Source: an uncultured Veillonellaceae bacterium
GTDB taxonomy: Bacteria > Bacillota > Negativicutes > Veillonellales > Dialisteraceae
Direction: 5' to 3'
NCBI GenBank assembly: GCA_927353735.1
Contig: CAKMIA010000001.1
Span: forward strand, 1-64,000
DNA length: 64,000 nucleotides
Below the pieces are notes generated by a model. The model was not told where the DNA came from. It saw only the letters and a list, made by a program, of their open reading frames with translations, and ran no database searches. Below are positions 17,617 to 27,308 of this stretch, one piece after another; position 1 is the stretch's first letter; each line of letters opens with the position of its first letter. The position numbers and the translations under genes were made by a program.

Positions 17617-20082
17617 ATGGAAAAATACGTTCCTCAGCAGATCGAAAAGAAATGGCAGAAGATCTGGAAGGACACGGATGCCTTCGCAGTGAAGGAAGAT
17701 CCGAACAAAAAGAAATACTATGTGCTGGAAATGTTCCCGTATCCGTCGGGCAATCTGCACATGGGGCATGTGAGAAATTATTCGATCGGCGACGTGATTG
17801 CCCGGTTCAAAAAGATGCAGGGCTACAATGTCATTCATCCGATGGGATTTGATGCTTTCGGGATGCCTGCGGAAAACGCAGCAATCAAGCACGGCATTCC
17901 GCCGGCGAAGTGGACGTATTCCAATATTGACAATATGATCCGTCAGCAGGAAGAGCTGGGGCTTTCCTATGACTGGGACCGGAAGGTGCTCACCTGCCGT
18001 GAGGATTATTACAAGCATACCCAGAAGCTGTTTGAAATTTTCTATAAACGGGGTCTTGCTTACAAGAAGGAAGCCAAGGTCAACTGGTGCGAAAGCTGCC
18101 ATACCGTTCTGGCAAACGAACAGGTAGAGGAAGGCCGCTGCTGGCGCTGCAAAACGCCGGTGGTGAAAAAGGATCTGTCTCAGTGGTTCCTGAAGATCAC
18201 CGCCTATGCAGACCGGCTTCTGGCAGATCTGGATCACATGCCGGGATGGCCGGAACGTGTCAAGACCATGCAGCGCAACTGGATCGGCCGCTCCACAGGG
18301 ACGCAGTTCTCCTTCAAGGTAGAGGGAATGGACGCGGAAATTCCGGTATACACCACCCGCGTGGACACCGTATACGGTGTGACTTACATGGTGCTGGCTC
18401 CGGAGCATCCGCTGGTGCCGAAGCTGATTGAAGGAAATCCGGAAGCAGACAAGATCCGTGAATTCATCAATACCGTTAAAAATGAAAATGATATTGACCG
18501 GACCTCGGAAGCGGCAGAAAAGCTCGGTATGTTTACCGGCAGCTACGCCATTCATCCGCTCACCGGAGAACGGGTGCCGATCTGGATCGCCAATTACGTT
18601 CTGTATGAATACGGGACCGGTGCAGTCATGGCTGTTCCGGTGCATGATGAACGTGACTGGGCCTTCGCGAAGAAATATCATCTTCCGATGAAGTTGGTCG
18701 TACAGAATCAGGAACACAGTCTGGTTCTGGAAGAAATGGACAACGCTTATCATACGGATGGTGTGCTGGTGGATTCCGGTGAATTTACGGGCATGACTTC
18801 GGCAGAAGGCCGGGAAGCCATTACGAAAAAGCTGGAATCCATGGGCATCGGTGAAGGCAAGGTCAATTACCGTCTGCGTGACTGGCTGATTTCCCGTCAG
18901 CGTTACTGGGGCTGCCCGATTCCGATCATCAACTGCCCGCACTGCGGCCCTGTGCTCGTTCCGGAAAAAGATCTGCCGGTACGGCTTCCTGAGGATGTGG
19001 ACTTCGTCGCCGGTGCCACGTCTCCGCTGGAAACGAGCGAAAGCTTCCTGCACTGCAAGTGCCCGAAGTGCGGTGCCGATGCGATCCGTGAGACGGATAC
19101 GATGGATACGTTCATTGATTCGTCCTGGTATTTCCTCCGCTATACGGACCCGAAAAATGAAGAACAGCCTTTCGATAAGGAAAAGGCAGATTACTGGATG
19201 CCGGTCGATCAGTATATCGGCGGGATTGAACATGCCATCCTGCATCTGCTGTATTCCCGCTTCTTTATGAAGGTCCTGCAGGATGAAGGCCTTGTGCGGG
19301 ATTCCGAACCGTTCACGAATCTGCTCTGCCAGGGCATGGTCCTGAAGGACGGCGGAAAGATGAGTAAATCCGTAGGTAATGTTGTCAGTCCGGAAGAGAT
19401 CGTCGGAAAGTACGGGGCAGATACGGCCCGTCTGTTCATTCTCTTCACGGCGCCGCCGGAAAAGGATCTGGCATGGAGCGATCAGGGCGTGGAAGGTTCC
19501 TATCGCTTCCTGAAGCGTGTATGGGCCATTGTCGGACGCTACATGGAGCTGGCAAAGACCTCTGCACCGGATATGAATGAGGATGAAAAGGCACTGCGCC
19601 GCCGTCTGCATCAGACCATCGCCAAAGTGACGGAAGATCTGGATGGGAAGTTCAATTTCAACACTGCCATCAGCTCTATCATGGAACTGGTCAATGCGAT
19701 GTATCTCTATGTGGAAAAGCATGACTCTGTCCATGAAGCCTGCGCTAAGGAACTGGTGCGGAATCTGCTGATTCTGCTGGCTCCGTTTGTTCCGCATATC
19801 ACGGAAGAACTGTGGCAGCATCTGAAGGAACCGGAACAGAGCGTACATTTCGCAAAATGGCCGGAAGTTGATAGAAGTGCACTGACTGTGGATGAAGTGG
19901 AACTGGCCGTGCAGGTCAACGGCAAGGTCCGTGCCACCATCACGGTGCCGGTGGAAATGTCGAAAGAAGACATTGCGGAAAAGGCAAAGGCTCTGCCCGA
20001 GCTGGCGAAGTACACGGAAGGCAAATCCATCGTGAAATGCATCGTCGTGCCGCGCCGCATCGTCAATATCGTCGTGAAATAA
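17617..20082 (+). CDS. leuS: Leucyl-tRNA synthetase
   Basis: Class I synthetase charging tRNA-Leu, 821 residues. The HIGH box reads HMGH in [17 protein letters not shown], the zinc/editing region contains paired cysteines (CESCHTV...CWRCKTP and CPHCG...CPKCG), and the KMSKS box is [14 protein letters not shown] 17617 follows AAGGTGAG; the frame is open from 17602. Monocistronic between its promoter and terminator. Confidence 0.97.
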   Translation: MEKYVPQQIEKKWQKIWKDTDAFAVKEDPNKKKYYVLEMFPYPSGNLHMGHVRNYSIGDVIARFKKMQGYNVIHPMGFDAFGMPAENAAIKHGIPPAKWTYSNIDNMIRQQEELGLSYDWDRKVLTCREDYYKHTQKLFEIFYKRGLAYKKEAKVNWCESCHTVLANEQVEEGRCWRCKTPVVKKDLSQWFLKITAYADRLLADLDHMPGWPERVKTMQRNWIGRSTGTQFSFKVEGMDAEIPVYTTRVDTVYGVTYMVLAPEHPLVPKLIEGNPEADKIREFINTVKNENDIDRTSEAAEKLGMFTGSYAIHPLTGERVPIWIANYVLYEYGTGAVMAVPVHDERDWAFAKKYHLPMKLVVQNQEHSLVLEEMDNAYHTDGVLVDSGEFTGMTSAEGREAITKKLESMGIGEGKVNYRLRDWLISRQRYWGCPIPIINCPHCGPVLVPEKDLPVRLPEDVDFVAGATSPLETSESFLHCKCPKCGADAIRETDTMDTFIDSSWYFLRYTDPKNEEQPFDKEKADYWMPVDQYIGGIEHAILHLLYSRFFMKVLQDEGLVRDSEPFTNLLCQGMVLKDGGKMSKSVGNVVSPEEIVGKYGADTARLFILFTAPPEKDLAWSDQGVEGSYRFLKRVWAIVGRYMELAKTSAPDMNEDEKALRRRLHQTIAKVTEDLDGKFNFNTAISSIMELVNAMYLYVEKHDSVHEACAKELVRNLLILLAPFVPHITEELWQHLKEPEQSVHFAKWPEVDRSALTVDEVELAVQVNGKVRATITVPVEMSKEDIAEKAKALPELAKYTEGKSIVKCIVVPRRIVNIVVK

Positions 20083-20093
20083 AACGGGAATAT

Positions 20094-20130
20094 AAAAGCC
20101 CGGAACAGCCGAGAGGCCTCCGGGCTTTTT
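20094..20130 (+). terminator. Terminator after leuS
   Basis: AAAGCCCGGA and TCCGGGCTTT form a 10-bp stem followed by T. Confidence 0.9.
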
Positions 20131-20170
20131 CTGTGTCTGCATCTGGGAAAGAATACAATAATCCGGACAT

Positions 20171-20207
20171 AAAAACGCCCGCCTCTTTGAAAAAGGCGGG
20201 CATTTTT
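20171..20207. terminator. Terminator after the BI-1 family gene
   Basis: GCCCGCCT and AGGCGGGC pair around an A/T loop with T runs on both strands; lies just past the minus-strand stop at 20215. Confidence 0.85.
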
Positions 20208-20214
20208 GTGTTGC

Positions 20215-20922
20215 TTATTTTCTGTCGCCGGCGATGCGGAGCAGATACAGGAACAGGTTGATGAAATCAAGATACAGGGACAGGGCACCGATAATGGCAA
20301 TTTTCTGTCCGGCATCTGTGGCACTGGTGTCGTGGGTTTCGGCAATGCGGCGGATCTGCTGTGTGTCATAGGCGGTGAGGCCTGTGAAAATCAGAATGCC
20401 CGCATAGGAAATCAGAAGCTCCAGCATGGAATTGTCAAAGAAGAAATTCACCACGGTCGCAAGAATCAGACCGAAAAGGCCCATCAGACAGAGATTGCCC
20501 ATGCGTGACAGATCTGTTTTGGTAAGCGTTCCATATACAGACATCACGGCGAAGGTACCGGCCGTTACGAAAAACACACTGGCAATGGAGGTCATCGTGT
20601 AGACGATGAAAACGGAGGCCATGGTCAGACCGTTCAATATGGAATACACAATGAATACGGTGGTCGCCGCCCGGAGTGACATGCGGCTCACAGAAGAGGA
20701 CAGATGCCATACCAGTGCCACTGTGGCAATGAGAAGCATCCACATGCTGAGACGGCTGCCGAGAAGCAGGGACATCAGAAACGGGCTCTGGGCAACATTG
20801 TATGCCGTGAAGCCGGTAATGAGAAGCGCAATGGCCATCCAGGCGTATACATCTTTCATGAGACCGGGCATATTGATGGACAGTCCGCGGTTCATGACAT
20901 TAGCATCATCATAAGAATTCAT
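20215..20922 (-). CDS. BI-1/YccA (Bax inhibitor-1) family membrane protein
   Basis: 235 residues, seven hydrophobic segments. The family pattern is clear: an N-terminal VYAWMAIALLITGFTAY, the middle YSILNGLTMASVF, and the C-terminal GLTAYDTQQI followed by the acidic/helical LYLDFINLFLYLLRI. Bacterial members are pH-sensitive calcium leak channels or partners of FtsH (YccA). Which applies here cannot be told. AAGGAG precedes the ATG. Confidence 0.9.
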   Translation of the reverse strand: MNSYDDANVMNRGLSINMPGLMKDVYAWMAIALLITGFTAYNVAQSPFLMSLLLGSRLSMWMLLIATVALVWHLSSSVSRMSLRAATTVFIVYSILNGLTMASVFIVYTMTSIASVFFVTAGTFAVMSVYGTLTKTDLSRMGNLCLMGLFGLILATVVNFFFDNSMLELLISYAGILIFTGLTAYDTQQIRRIAETHDTSATDAGQKIAIIGALSLYLDFINLFLYLLRIAGDRK

Positions 20923-21037
20923 ACCATTCTCCTTTCCGGGAAATACAAAGATTCTGCTTTAGATTCCCTGTAATTCTATTGTATCATACATATAGAGAGA
21001 TTTAAGAATGATTCTGACCGCTCATGGAGGACACATC

Positions 21038-22669
21038 ATGGATATTTTCTGTGAAAATCAAATCTGCCGCCTTCCGGCCGGAAGCAGTGCCGGTGATGTA
21101 TGGCGGTATCTGCATGGAGATACGGTATCTGAAGAGGCGGTACTGGCAGAAAATGAAGGAGCCATACTGGATTTTCAGACACCACTGCCCGACGGAGCCT
21201 CGATCAGCTGGGTTCCGGTGCATTCGAAACACGGGCATCTTGCCTATCAGCGGACACTGATCATGCTTCTGGTATGTGCCGTACGTAGTATTTACGGGCC
21301 GGAAGCGGATATCCAGGTCAAGCATTCTCTCGGGAACGGCTTATACTGCCGTTTTCCGGATGGTCATATTCCTTTGGCCGGTGAACTGGCGCGGCTGGAA
21401 AAGGCAATGCGTGCCATTGCAGAGGAAGGCCGTCCGATCCGTCAGGTTTTTATCCAGTGGGAGGACGCACTGTGTTTTCTGAAAGAAAAAGGACGCACCG
21501 AGGAAGCAGAACTGCTGGCCCGGCATCCCTGTCCCAGCTTCGGAGTCTATCGATGCGGGGATATTACGGATTATTATTTCGGTCCGATGCTGCCGCATAT
21601 GGGATACATCCGCTCCTTTTGTCTTGTGCCGTATGCCCCGGGATTTCTTCTGCGGTTTCCAGCGCTGGGAGAACGGGAAATCGGCCCTTACAAGGAAGAG
21701 CCTCTTTTCGCCAAGGTGTTTCTCGAAGCGGAAGAATGGGGAGAGATCATCGGCTGTCACGATGTAGCGGAATTGAACCGGGCCATAGAAACCGGGGAGA
21801 TCCGGAAGCTGATTGCCATGGCGGAAGCCCGTCATGAAAAAAGTCTCGGGTATCTGGCCGACCGGATCAGCAGCCAGAAACCGAAGATTCGGCTGGTCTG
21901 CATTGCCGGTCCGTCATCAGCCGGCAAGACCACTTTTATGAACCGACTGATCATTCAGCTCTGGGTCAATGGTGTACGGCCTGTCATGGTTTCACTGGAT
22001 GATTTTTATCGGGAAAGAACTGCGGGAGAAAATATCAATTATGAAAATCTGTCAGCGCTGGATGTGGAACTGTTTCAGAAGCTGATGGGGGAACTGCTTG
22101 AAGGACGGCGCATCCGTTTGCCTCGATTTGATTTTCGTACGGGGAAACGAAGCTGGAGTGATGAAGAATTTCAGCTGGGAAAGGATCAGCCGGTCATGGT
22201 GGAGGGGCTGCATGCCCTGAATCCGGAACTGACTCATTTTGTACCGGGCTATCAGTGCATGCATATCTATCTTGGAGCGCTGACACAGCTTTCCATCAAT
22301 TCGCATAACCGGATTTCCACAACGGATACGCGGCTGCTCCGGAGGCTGGTCCGGGATTCCCGCACACGGGGCATGACTGCAGAGGGGACGCTGGCTTCAT
22401 GGAACCGGGTACGCCGTGGGGAAGAAGAGAACATTTTTCTGTTTCAGGGGCGGGCAGAGGAAATTTTCAATACAGCACTGCTGTATGAACTTCCGGTTTT
22501 GAAAAAGAAGGCGGTTCCGCTTCTTCGTCAGATCGATCGATCGAGCAGTCAGTATGCGGAAGCACAGCGCCTTCTGACTTTTCTCATGCCTTTCGGGGAA
22601 CTGGATGACAGCGCTGTGCCGGATCATTCCATTCTGCGGGAATTCATCGGCGGCCGGCATGAAGGATAG
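21038..22669 (+). CDS. Nucleoside kinase with ThrRS-like N-terminal region
   Basis: 543 residues. The N-terminal ~270 resemble the TGS/editing-like part of threonyl-tRNA synthetases seen in this kinase family; the C-terminal half is a uridine kinase-like P-loop domain with Walker A AGPSSAGKTT, the catalytic-region SLDDFYR and FDFRTGKRSW. It likely phosphorylates uridine/cytidine or another nucleoside, with substrate unproven. ATG 21038 follows GGAGGACACATC; the frame is open from 21008. Confidence 0.85.
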   Translation: MDIFCENQICRLPAGSSAGDVWRYLHGDTVSEEAVLAENEGAILDFQTPLPDGASISWVPVHSKHGHLAYQRTLIMLLVCAVRSIYGPEADIQVKHSLGNGLYCRFPDGHIPLAGELARLEKAMRAIAEEGRPIRQVFIQWEDALCFLKEKGRTEEAELLARHPCPSFGVYRCGDITDYYFGPMLPHMGYIRSFCLVPYAPGFLLRFPALGEREIGPYKEEPLFAKVFLEAEEWGEIIGCHDVAELNRAIETGEIRKLIAMAEARHEKSLGYLADRISSQKPKIRLVCIAGPSSAGKTTFMNRLIIQLWVNGVRPVMVSLDDFYRERTAGENINYENLSALDVELFQKLMGELLEGRRIRLPRFDFRTGKRSWSDEEFQLGKDQPVMVEGLHALNPELTHFVPGYQCMHIYLGALTQLSINSHNRISTTDTRLLRRLVRDSRTRGMTAEGTLASWNRVRRGEEENIFLFQGRAEEIFNTALLYELPVLKKKAVPLLRQIDRSSSQYAEAQRLLTFLMPFGELDDSAVPDHSILREFIGGRHEG

Positions 22670-22700
22670 GAAGAATTCATGAATTTACGGGATGACTGCA

Positions 22701-22729
22701 TTGCAGTCTGTCCGGATGTCAGATATAAT
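22701..22729 (+). promoter_or_regulatory. trxB-nth promoter
   Basis: TTGCAG (22701-22706), 17 bases, TATAAT (22724-22729), 45 bases before trxB. Confidence 0.85.
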
Positions 22730-22774
22730 ACAAACAGGTAAAACGAAAAAAATCAATATAGAAGGAGGAACACC

Positions 22775-23692
22775 ATGAAAAACTATGATGTCATTATTAT
22801 CGGCGGCGGGCCGGCCGGTCTGAATGCCGCATTGTATGCAGCACGGAAAGAACTTCGTGCGGTCGTCATTACCACGGACTTCGGCGGCCAGATTCTGCTG
22901 ACCAGTGAAATTGAAAATTATCTGGGCTTTCCTTCCATTACCGGATTTGAGCTGGCAGAAAAAATGGAATCCCATGCCCGTCAGTATCCGGTTGACTTTG
23001 AAATTGCGCAGGTGGAAACTCTGACCAGAGAAGCGGATGGTTCTTTCCATGTACATCTGGATGATGGACAGGATATGTCCGGCCGTGCGTGCATTGTCAC
23101 GGCGGGAAAACGGAGCCGTACACTGGATATTCCCGGGGAAGCGGCGTTTACCGGGCGGGGGATCAGCTACTGTGCGACCTGTGACGGTCCTTTCTACAAG
23201 AACAAGACAGTTGCCGTTGTAGGCGGCGGTGACAGTGCTGTGCAGTCTGCTATTGAACTGGCAGGGATCTGTCCGAAAGTATATCTGCTGGTGCGGAGCC
23301 GTATCCGGGCACAGGAGATCCTGGTCAAGCGCATGCAGGAGCATGATAACATTGAAGTACTGACAGGATGTGTGCCTGAACGCATTGAAGGGGAAAAGCG
23401 GGTACAGACTCTGGCGGTTCGTTATACGGCGACGGGAGAGACCGGTTCTCTGGCTGTAGACGGATGCTTTGTAGAGGCCGGCGGGATTCCCAATAACGGG
23501 TTCCTGCCTGCAGAAGTAAAACAAAATCCGAGAGGAGAAATTGTAACGGATAAAGCAGGACGGACCAATATCCCCGGACTTTTTGCGGCAGGCGATGTGA
23601 CGGATGGTCCGTACAAGCAGGTTATCATCGCAGCAGGAGAGGGCGCTGCTGCGGCGTTGTCGGCTCATGAATATCTGTTGATGAACGAATGA
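22775..23692 (+). CDS. trxB: Thioredoxin reductase
   Basis: FAD/NADPH flavoprotein, 305 residues. It has the FAD-binding GGGPAGLNAALYA, the redox-active CATC (Cys133, Cys136) and the NAD(P)-binding GGGDSAVQSA, and a C-terminal GLFAAGDVTDG. AGGAGG precedes the ATG. It overlaps nth by four bases (ATGA), pairing redox and DNA-repair functions in one operon. Confidence 0.95.
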   Translation: MKNYDVIIIGGGPAGLNAALYAARKELRAVVITTDFGGQILLTSEIENYLGFPSITGFELAEKMESHARQYPVDFEIAQVETLTREADGSFHVHLDDGQDMSGRACIVTAGKRSRTLDIPGEAAFTGRGISYCATCDGPFYKNKTVAVVGGGDSAVQSAIELAGICPKVYLLVRSRIRAQEILVKRMQEHDNIEVLTGCVPERIEGEKRVQTLAVRYTATGETGSLAVDGCFVEAGGIPNNGFLPAEVKQNPRGEIVTDKAGRTNIPGLFAAGDVTDGPYKQVIIAAGEGAAAALSAHEYLLMNE

Positions 23693-24339
23693 GAATCACA
23701 AAAGCAATTCGGAACGAACAGCTGCAACGGCTGAAAGAGGTATATGGGGATACCAGAACCGCATTGAATTACACAAACCCGTTTACCTTTCTGGTAGCGG
23801 TCATGCTTTCGGCACAGTGTACGGATGCACGGGTCAATGTGATTACCAGCAGAATTTTCCCGAGACTGGACAGCCCGGAAAAAATGATCGAGCTGTCTCT
23901 GCCGGAGCTGGAAAATGAAATCCGGGACTGCGGGCTCTACCATGCAAAGGCAAAACATCTGCTGGGAACCTGTCAGATGCTCCTGGATCAATATGGCGGA
24001 GAAGTTCCCCGGGACTTTGACGAACTGACGAAGCTGCCGGGGGTCGGGCGCAAGACGGCCAATGTAGTCCGCAGCGTATTATGGGGATATCCGGCTATTG
24101 CCGTGGATACTCACGTATTCCGGGTATCCAACCGGTTGAAGCTGGCTGTGGGGAAAACGCCGCTGGAGGTGGAGGAAGGACTGCAGAAAGCTATTCCCAT
24201 GGAGGACTGGTCTGCTGCGCATCACTGGCTCATCTGGCATGGAAGAAAAGTCTGCCATGCCAGAAAGCCGGATTGTGACGGCTGTTTTTTGAAAGATATC
24301 TGTCCCAGTGCGGCTGGTACGAAAAAAGCCAACTCCTGA
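23689..24339 (+). CDS. nth: Endonuclease III
   Basis: Bifunctional DNA glycosylase/AP lyase for oxidised pyrimidines, 216 residues. The helix-hairpin-helix LPGVGRKTA carries the catalytic Lys122, Asp140 follows in AVDTHVF, and the 4Fe-4S cluster ligands C189-x6-C196-x2-C199-x5-C205 are complete. Translationally coupled to trxB. Confidence 0.96.
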   Translation: MRITKAIRNEQLQRLKEVYGDTRTALNYTNPFTFLVAVMLSAQCTDARVNVITSRIFPRLDSPEKMIELSLPELENEIRDCGLYHAKAKHLLGTCQMLLDQYGGEVPRDFDELTKLPGVGRKTANVVRSVLWGYPAIAVDTHVFRVSNRLKLAVGKTPLEVEEGLQKAIPMEDWSAAHHWLIWHGRKVCHARKPDCDGCFLKDICPSAAGTKKANS

Positions 24340-24387
24340 GTCTGCTTTTTTATGGATACGAGTATCCGCTTCCAATGGACAAAAATG

Positions 24388-24437
24388 AAAATGTGGTTCA
24401 GAAAATGGACAAGAGTCTTTTTCTGAACCACATTTTA
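24388..24437. terminator. Long perfect hairpin, terminator-like
   Basis: The arms 24388-24405 and 24419-24436 are perfectly complementary over 18 bp (AAAATGTGGTTCAG core), with a 13-base loop and T-rich 3' end. It follows nth; both orientations would end in T runs, since the arms start with A. The stem is longer than usual for the terminators here. Confidence 0.75.
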
Positions 24438-24510
24438 TTTGACAGAAGTGAGGAATTGTATCTTTTTAGGATAAAAAGTGGGGATATAAAGCAAGGGAAT
24501 GGACGATATT

Positions 24511-24539
24511 TTTACAAAAAGGGGAAGGAGTGCTAAAAT
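24511..24539 (+). promoter_or_regulatory. Promoter of the 3D-domain protein
   Basis: TTTACA (24511-24516), 17 bases, TAAAAT (24534-24539), just before the Shine-Dalgarno. Confidence 0.7.
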
Positions 24540-24565
24540 ATGGCCAGATTCAGGAGGTGACTCTT

Positions 24566-25798
24566 TTGCGAAAGAAATTTGTCTGCCTGTGTGCAGCAGC
24601 CTGGCTGCTGGCGATACAGACGGGATCAGCCCAGACGCTTGGCACGGGAATGAGCGGAGAGGCTGTAACAGCGCTGCAGCAGTCCCTGACGGAGGCCGGA
24701 TATTTTGCCAGAACGGCGGATGGAGAATATGGTTCGGCGACAAAAAAGGCGGTAGAGCTTTTCCAGAAAGAACATGGCCTCCCTGTGACAGGAACGGCAG
24801 ATGAGGAAACCCAGCGGCAGATTCAGAAGGAGAAAGGAGAGAAAGGACGGGAAGGCGGCGGCATTCTTTTGTCGGAAGGCAATCACGGCACCGACGTGGA
24901 GGAATGCCAGCGCCTTCTGGCAGTCGGGGGCTATCTTTCCGGGCCGGTGGACGGCATGTATGGGCCGGCTACGACGGAAGCGGTGCAGGTGTTTCAGAGA
25001 AACGAAAAACTTCCTGTTTCAGGATGCATTGATCGAAAGACAATGGACAGACTGAAACAGAATAAAGGTAATTCAGCCAATGGTAGAACGCTCGCCCGGG
25101 GAGACCGCGGGGAAGCGGTCCGGAAAGTTCAGCGGCTTCTGCAGAATGGAGGCTATCTGTCCGGAGAGATTGACGGTGTGTATGGAGGACAGACCGAAGC
25201 AGCGGTGTGCGCTTTTCAGAAAGAACAGGGGCTGACGGTGACGGGCGCCGTTGATCCGCAAACAGAGAACCGGCTGTCGAATCATAAAGAACGGAAAAAT
25301 CTGCTGCAGCAGGGAGATCGTGGCCCTCGTGTGGCGCATTTGCAGAATCTTCTGACCCTTCATGGATTTACTCCGGGAGCCATGGATGGCATCTATGGAA
25401 GCGGTACGGCAGCAAAGGTACGGGAATTTCAGCATTTCTGCGGTATGAAAGCCACAGGGACAGTAGATGAGGACGTCTGGCAGAAGCTGCGCGAAGCGCC
25501 AGTGTTTCAGGGGCGGTATAAAAAGGTACTTCGTATGCAGTCGACTGCCTATACGCCCTATGATGGCAGCGGCACAGGGAGAACCGCCAGCGGGAATGTG
25601 GCCGGGAAGGGACATGCGGCCGTGGACCCGGAGGTGATTCCGCTGGGGAGTCTGCTTTTTATTGAAGGCTATGGCTATGCCCTGGCGGATGATATCGGCG
25701 GCGGCATTAACGGCCAGTTTGTTGATGTAGGAGTCGATACACTGGAACAGGCATATGGCTGGGGAAATCGCCGTGTCAATATTTATATTGTTGAATGA
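24566..25798 (+). CDS. Secreted protein with four PG-binding repeats and a 3D domain
   Basis: Start is TTG at 24566, with AGGAGGTGA ending five bases upstream; ATG 24530 overlaps the promoter. 410 residues: signal peptide (about 1-24, QTGSAQT), then four ~60-residue PG_binding_1 repeats, each with a [LM]xxGxxG...LQ..L...G motif and DGxYGxxT...FQ, and a C-terminal 3D domain (STAYTPYDGSG...DDIGGGINGQFVDVGVD) carrying the conserved aspartates of MltA/YuiC-like lytic transglycosylases. It likely binds and cleaves peptidoglycan in the periplasm. Confidence 0.9.
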   Translation: MRKKFVCLCAAAWLLAIQTGSAQTLGTGMSGEAVTALQQSLTEAGYFARTADGEYGSATKKAVELFQKEHGLPVTGTADEETQRQIQKEKGEKGREGGGILLSEGNHGTDVEECQRLLAVGGYLSGPVDGMYGPATTEAVQVFQRNEKLPVSGCIDRKTMDRLKQNKGNSANGRTLARGDRGEAVRKVQRLLQNGGYLSGEIDGVYGGQTEAAVCAFQKEQGLTVTGAVDPQTENRLSNHKERKNLLQQGDRGPRVAHLQNLLTLHGFTPGAMDGIYGSGTAAKVREFQHFCGMKATGTVDEDVWQKLREAPVFQGRYKKVLRMQSTAYTPYDGSGTGRTASGNVAGKGHAAVDPEVIPLGSLLFIEGYGYALADDIGGGINGQFVDVGVDTLEQAYGWGNRRVNIYIVE

Positions 25799-25805
25799 AT
25801 CCCGG

Positions 25806-25837
25806 GAAAGACCGTTCAAAATGGACGGTCTTTTTTT
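25806..25837 (+). terminator. Terminator after the 3D-domain gene
   Basis: AAAGACCGT and ACGGTCTTT stem followed by a T run. It separates the wall-protein gene from the Panacea pair. Confidence 0.88.
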
Positions 25838-25871
25838 CATGCAGGGCAGCAGCAGAGAGAAAAGGACGTCA

Positions 25872-25880
25872 TGCTATAAT
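25872..25880 (+). promoter_or_regulatory. Extended -10 promoter of the Panacea pair
   Basis: TGCTATAAT, consensus -10 with TGn, 26 bases before the ATG. No clear -35. Confidence 0.6.
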
Positions 25881-25906
25881 ACAGAAAAGGAAGGGAGGCA
25901 GCTCAT

Positions 25907-26338
25907 ATGGTCACAGCGGCGAATGCAGCCCGTTACGTACTATATAGATGTACGGAATCCGGGACGCCCATCAATAACTGGAGGCTGCAGAATATTCTGT
26001 ATTATCTTCAGATCGCATTTTATACAGCATTTCATCGGCCCTGTTTTGAAGAGGATATAGAAGCCTGGGCGTGCGGACCGGTGATTCCGGGAGTCTATTT
26101 CCGGTACTGTGCAGCCGGGGCGGCTTCTATTGCAGTTCAGGATACAGAAGCGGCCTCTGTCTTTACAAAGGATGAACAGAAAATTGCGGACGCAGTCATC
26201 CGGAAGAAAGGAAATCTGCGCTCTTTTTATCTGGAGCAGGATGTAAAGAAAAAGGGCCGGGCCTGGGCACTTACTTATGAAAATGCAGGAGAAAAGCGGA
26301 AAATCATTCCCGGGGAACGGTTGAGAACGGAGGGATGA
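25907..26338 (+). CDS. Panacea-domain (SocA/DUF4065-like) protein
   Basis: 143 residues. The N-terminal two thirds show the Panacea pattern: a basic start (ANAARYVLYRC), WRLQNILYYLQ, and EAWACGPVIPGVYFRY. Panacea domains act as antitoxins for very diverse toxins (PanAT systems) and appear in SocA, where they present a partner for proteolysis. GGGAGG precedes the ATG. The next gene starts three bases after its stop, and the two form a unit closed by terminators on both sides. The antitoxin role is inference from family and context. Confidence 0.8.
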   Translation: MVTAANAARYVLYRCTESGTPINNWRLQNILYYLQIAFYTAFHRPCFEEDIEAWACGPVIPGVYFRYCAAGAASIAVQDTEAASVFTKDEQKIADAVIRKKGNLRSFYLEQDVKKKGRAWALTYENAGEKRKIIPGERLRTEG

Positions 26339-26341
26339 ATC

Positions 26342-27106
26342 ATGCAGATGTCCAATCAGGAATGGAAAATGGAAGCACTGGAGGCGGTGCTGAATGATTT
26401 ATCCGTAAAGGTGCTTCCATTCGATGAAAAGGAGCGGGAACAGTATGACCGGCGCTTTCAGGAGATTTTTCTTGGAAATTTCCGGTTAGAGCCTTCGAGG
26501 ATTTTTTTCCGCCTGACAGAAATTTATCAGAATGAAAAGCAGAGTCTGGATACGGTATCAGAAAATCTGCAGGCCTTCTGTGAAACGCCGGAAGCGGAAA
26601 AGAGCAGTTATATAGAAGATTTGAAAAAACTGGCAGATTTTATTTCACTGGAGGCAGCGCATCTCGGTTATATGGAAATTTCCGCAGAGGCGCAGTCCAG
26701 ACAGGCCGATACGCTGATTCGCCGGGTGGATGCGGCGGCTGAGGCGGCGAGGAATGTAGAGGACAAAATCGGCCGCGTACAGAGAGAATCTGTAGTTGCT
26801 GTCGGAATGATGGCAGCCGTGCTGATCGTATTCTGGGCAGCGGTTGGGTGGTCGTCATCTGTTTTGCAGAATATTGAGAAGGCAACGGTGTACCGGCTGT
26901 CCGGCATGTCTCTGTTGCTCGTAATCGGACTGTTTAATCTGGTCGCATTTCTGATGGCTTTTATACGCAGCATGACCGGAACAGAAGATCGGAAATTTTA
27001 TCGGGTGTACATGTGGGGAAACGGGCTGCTGGTGCTTCTTTTGTTTCTCGTCAGTGTAGCCTGGCTCTTTGATCTTTCGGAGGCCCGTCCGTTCCTGGCG
27101 GAGTGA
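26342..27106 (+). CDS. Three-TM coiled-coil membrane protein paired with Panacea protein
   Basis: 254 residues, not recognised as a named family. Residues 1-110 are charged and helical, 112-148 (AEAQSRQADTLIRRVDAAAE and on) look coiled coil, and three hydrophobic segments follow at about 151-171, 187-209 and 223-245, leaving a short C-terminal tail. It has no signal peptide, so the N-terminal half is probably cytoplasmic. GGAGG lies eight bases before ATG 26342; ATG 26348 is an alternative. Its position directly after a Panacea gene makes it a candidate membrane-acting toxin, but it could equally be a stable partner protein. Confidence 0.75.
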   Translation: MQMSNQEWKMEALEAVLNDLSVKVLPFDEKEREQYDRRFQEIFLGNFRLEPSRIFFRLTEIYQNEKQSLDTVSENLQAFCETPEAEKSSYIEDLKKLADFISLEAAHLGYMEISAEAQSRQADTLIRRVDAAAEAARNVEDKIGRVQRESVVAVGMMAAVLIVFWAAVGWSSSVLQNIEKATVYRLSGMSLLLVIGLFNLVAFLMAFIRSMTGTEDRKFYRVYMWGNGLLVLLLFLVSVAWLFDLSEARPFLAE

Positions 27107-27141
27107 CTGAGAACCATTTTGGGAAACAGCATCTGATACTC

Positions 27142-27174
27142 AAAAAAGCATCTGCTGATGCAGGTGCTTTTTTT
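27142..27174 (+). terminator. Terminator after the Panacea pair
   Basis: GCATCTGC-TGAT-GCAGGTGC, 8 bp with one G-U, flanked by A6 and T7. Confidence 0.9.
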
Positions 27175-27308
27175 AAATGGAATCCTGCACGGAAGATCAT
27201 CCGGAAGAAGGAGAAGTGTTTCTCTGAAATATTTAATTTTAAAGGCGGGTATGTTATCATGGAATTAATAAATATTAGAAGAAACTTTACGCTAATAGGA
27301 TAGACTGT

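Noticed and set aside
17557-20142. An 861-codon open frame antisense to leuS
   Set aside because: It lies opposite a perfectly recognisable leucyl-tRNA synthetase, has no matching ribosome site and gives a His/Arg/Phe-rich protein, typical of a shadow frame.
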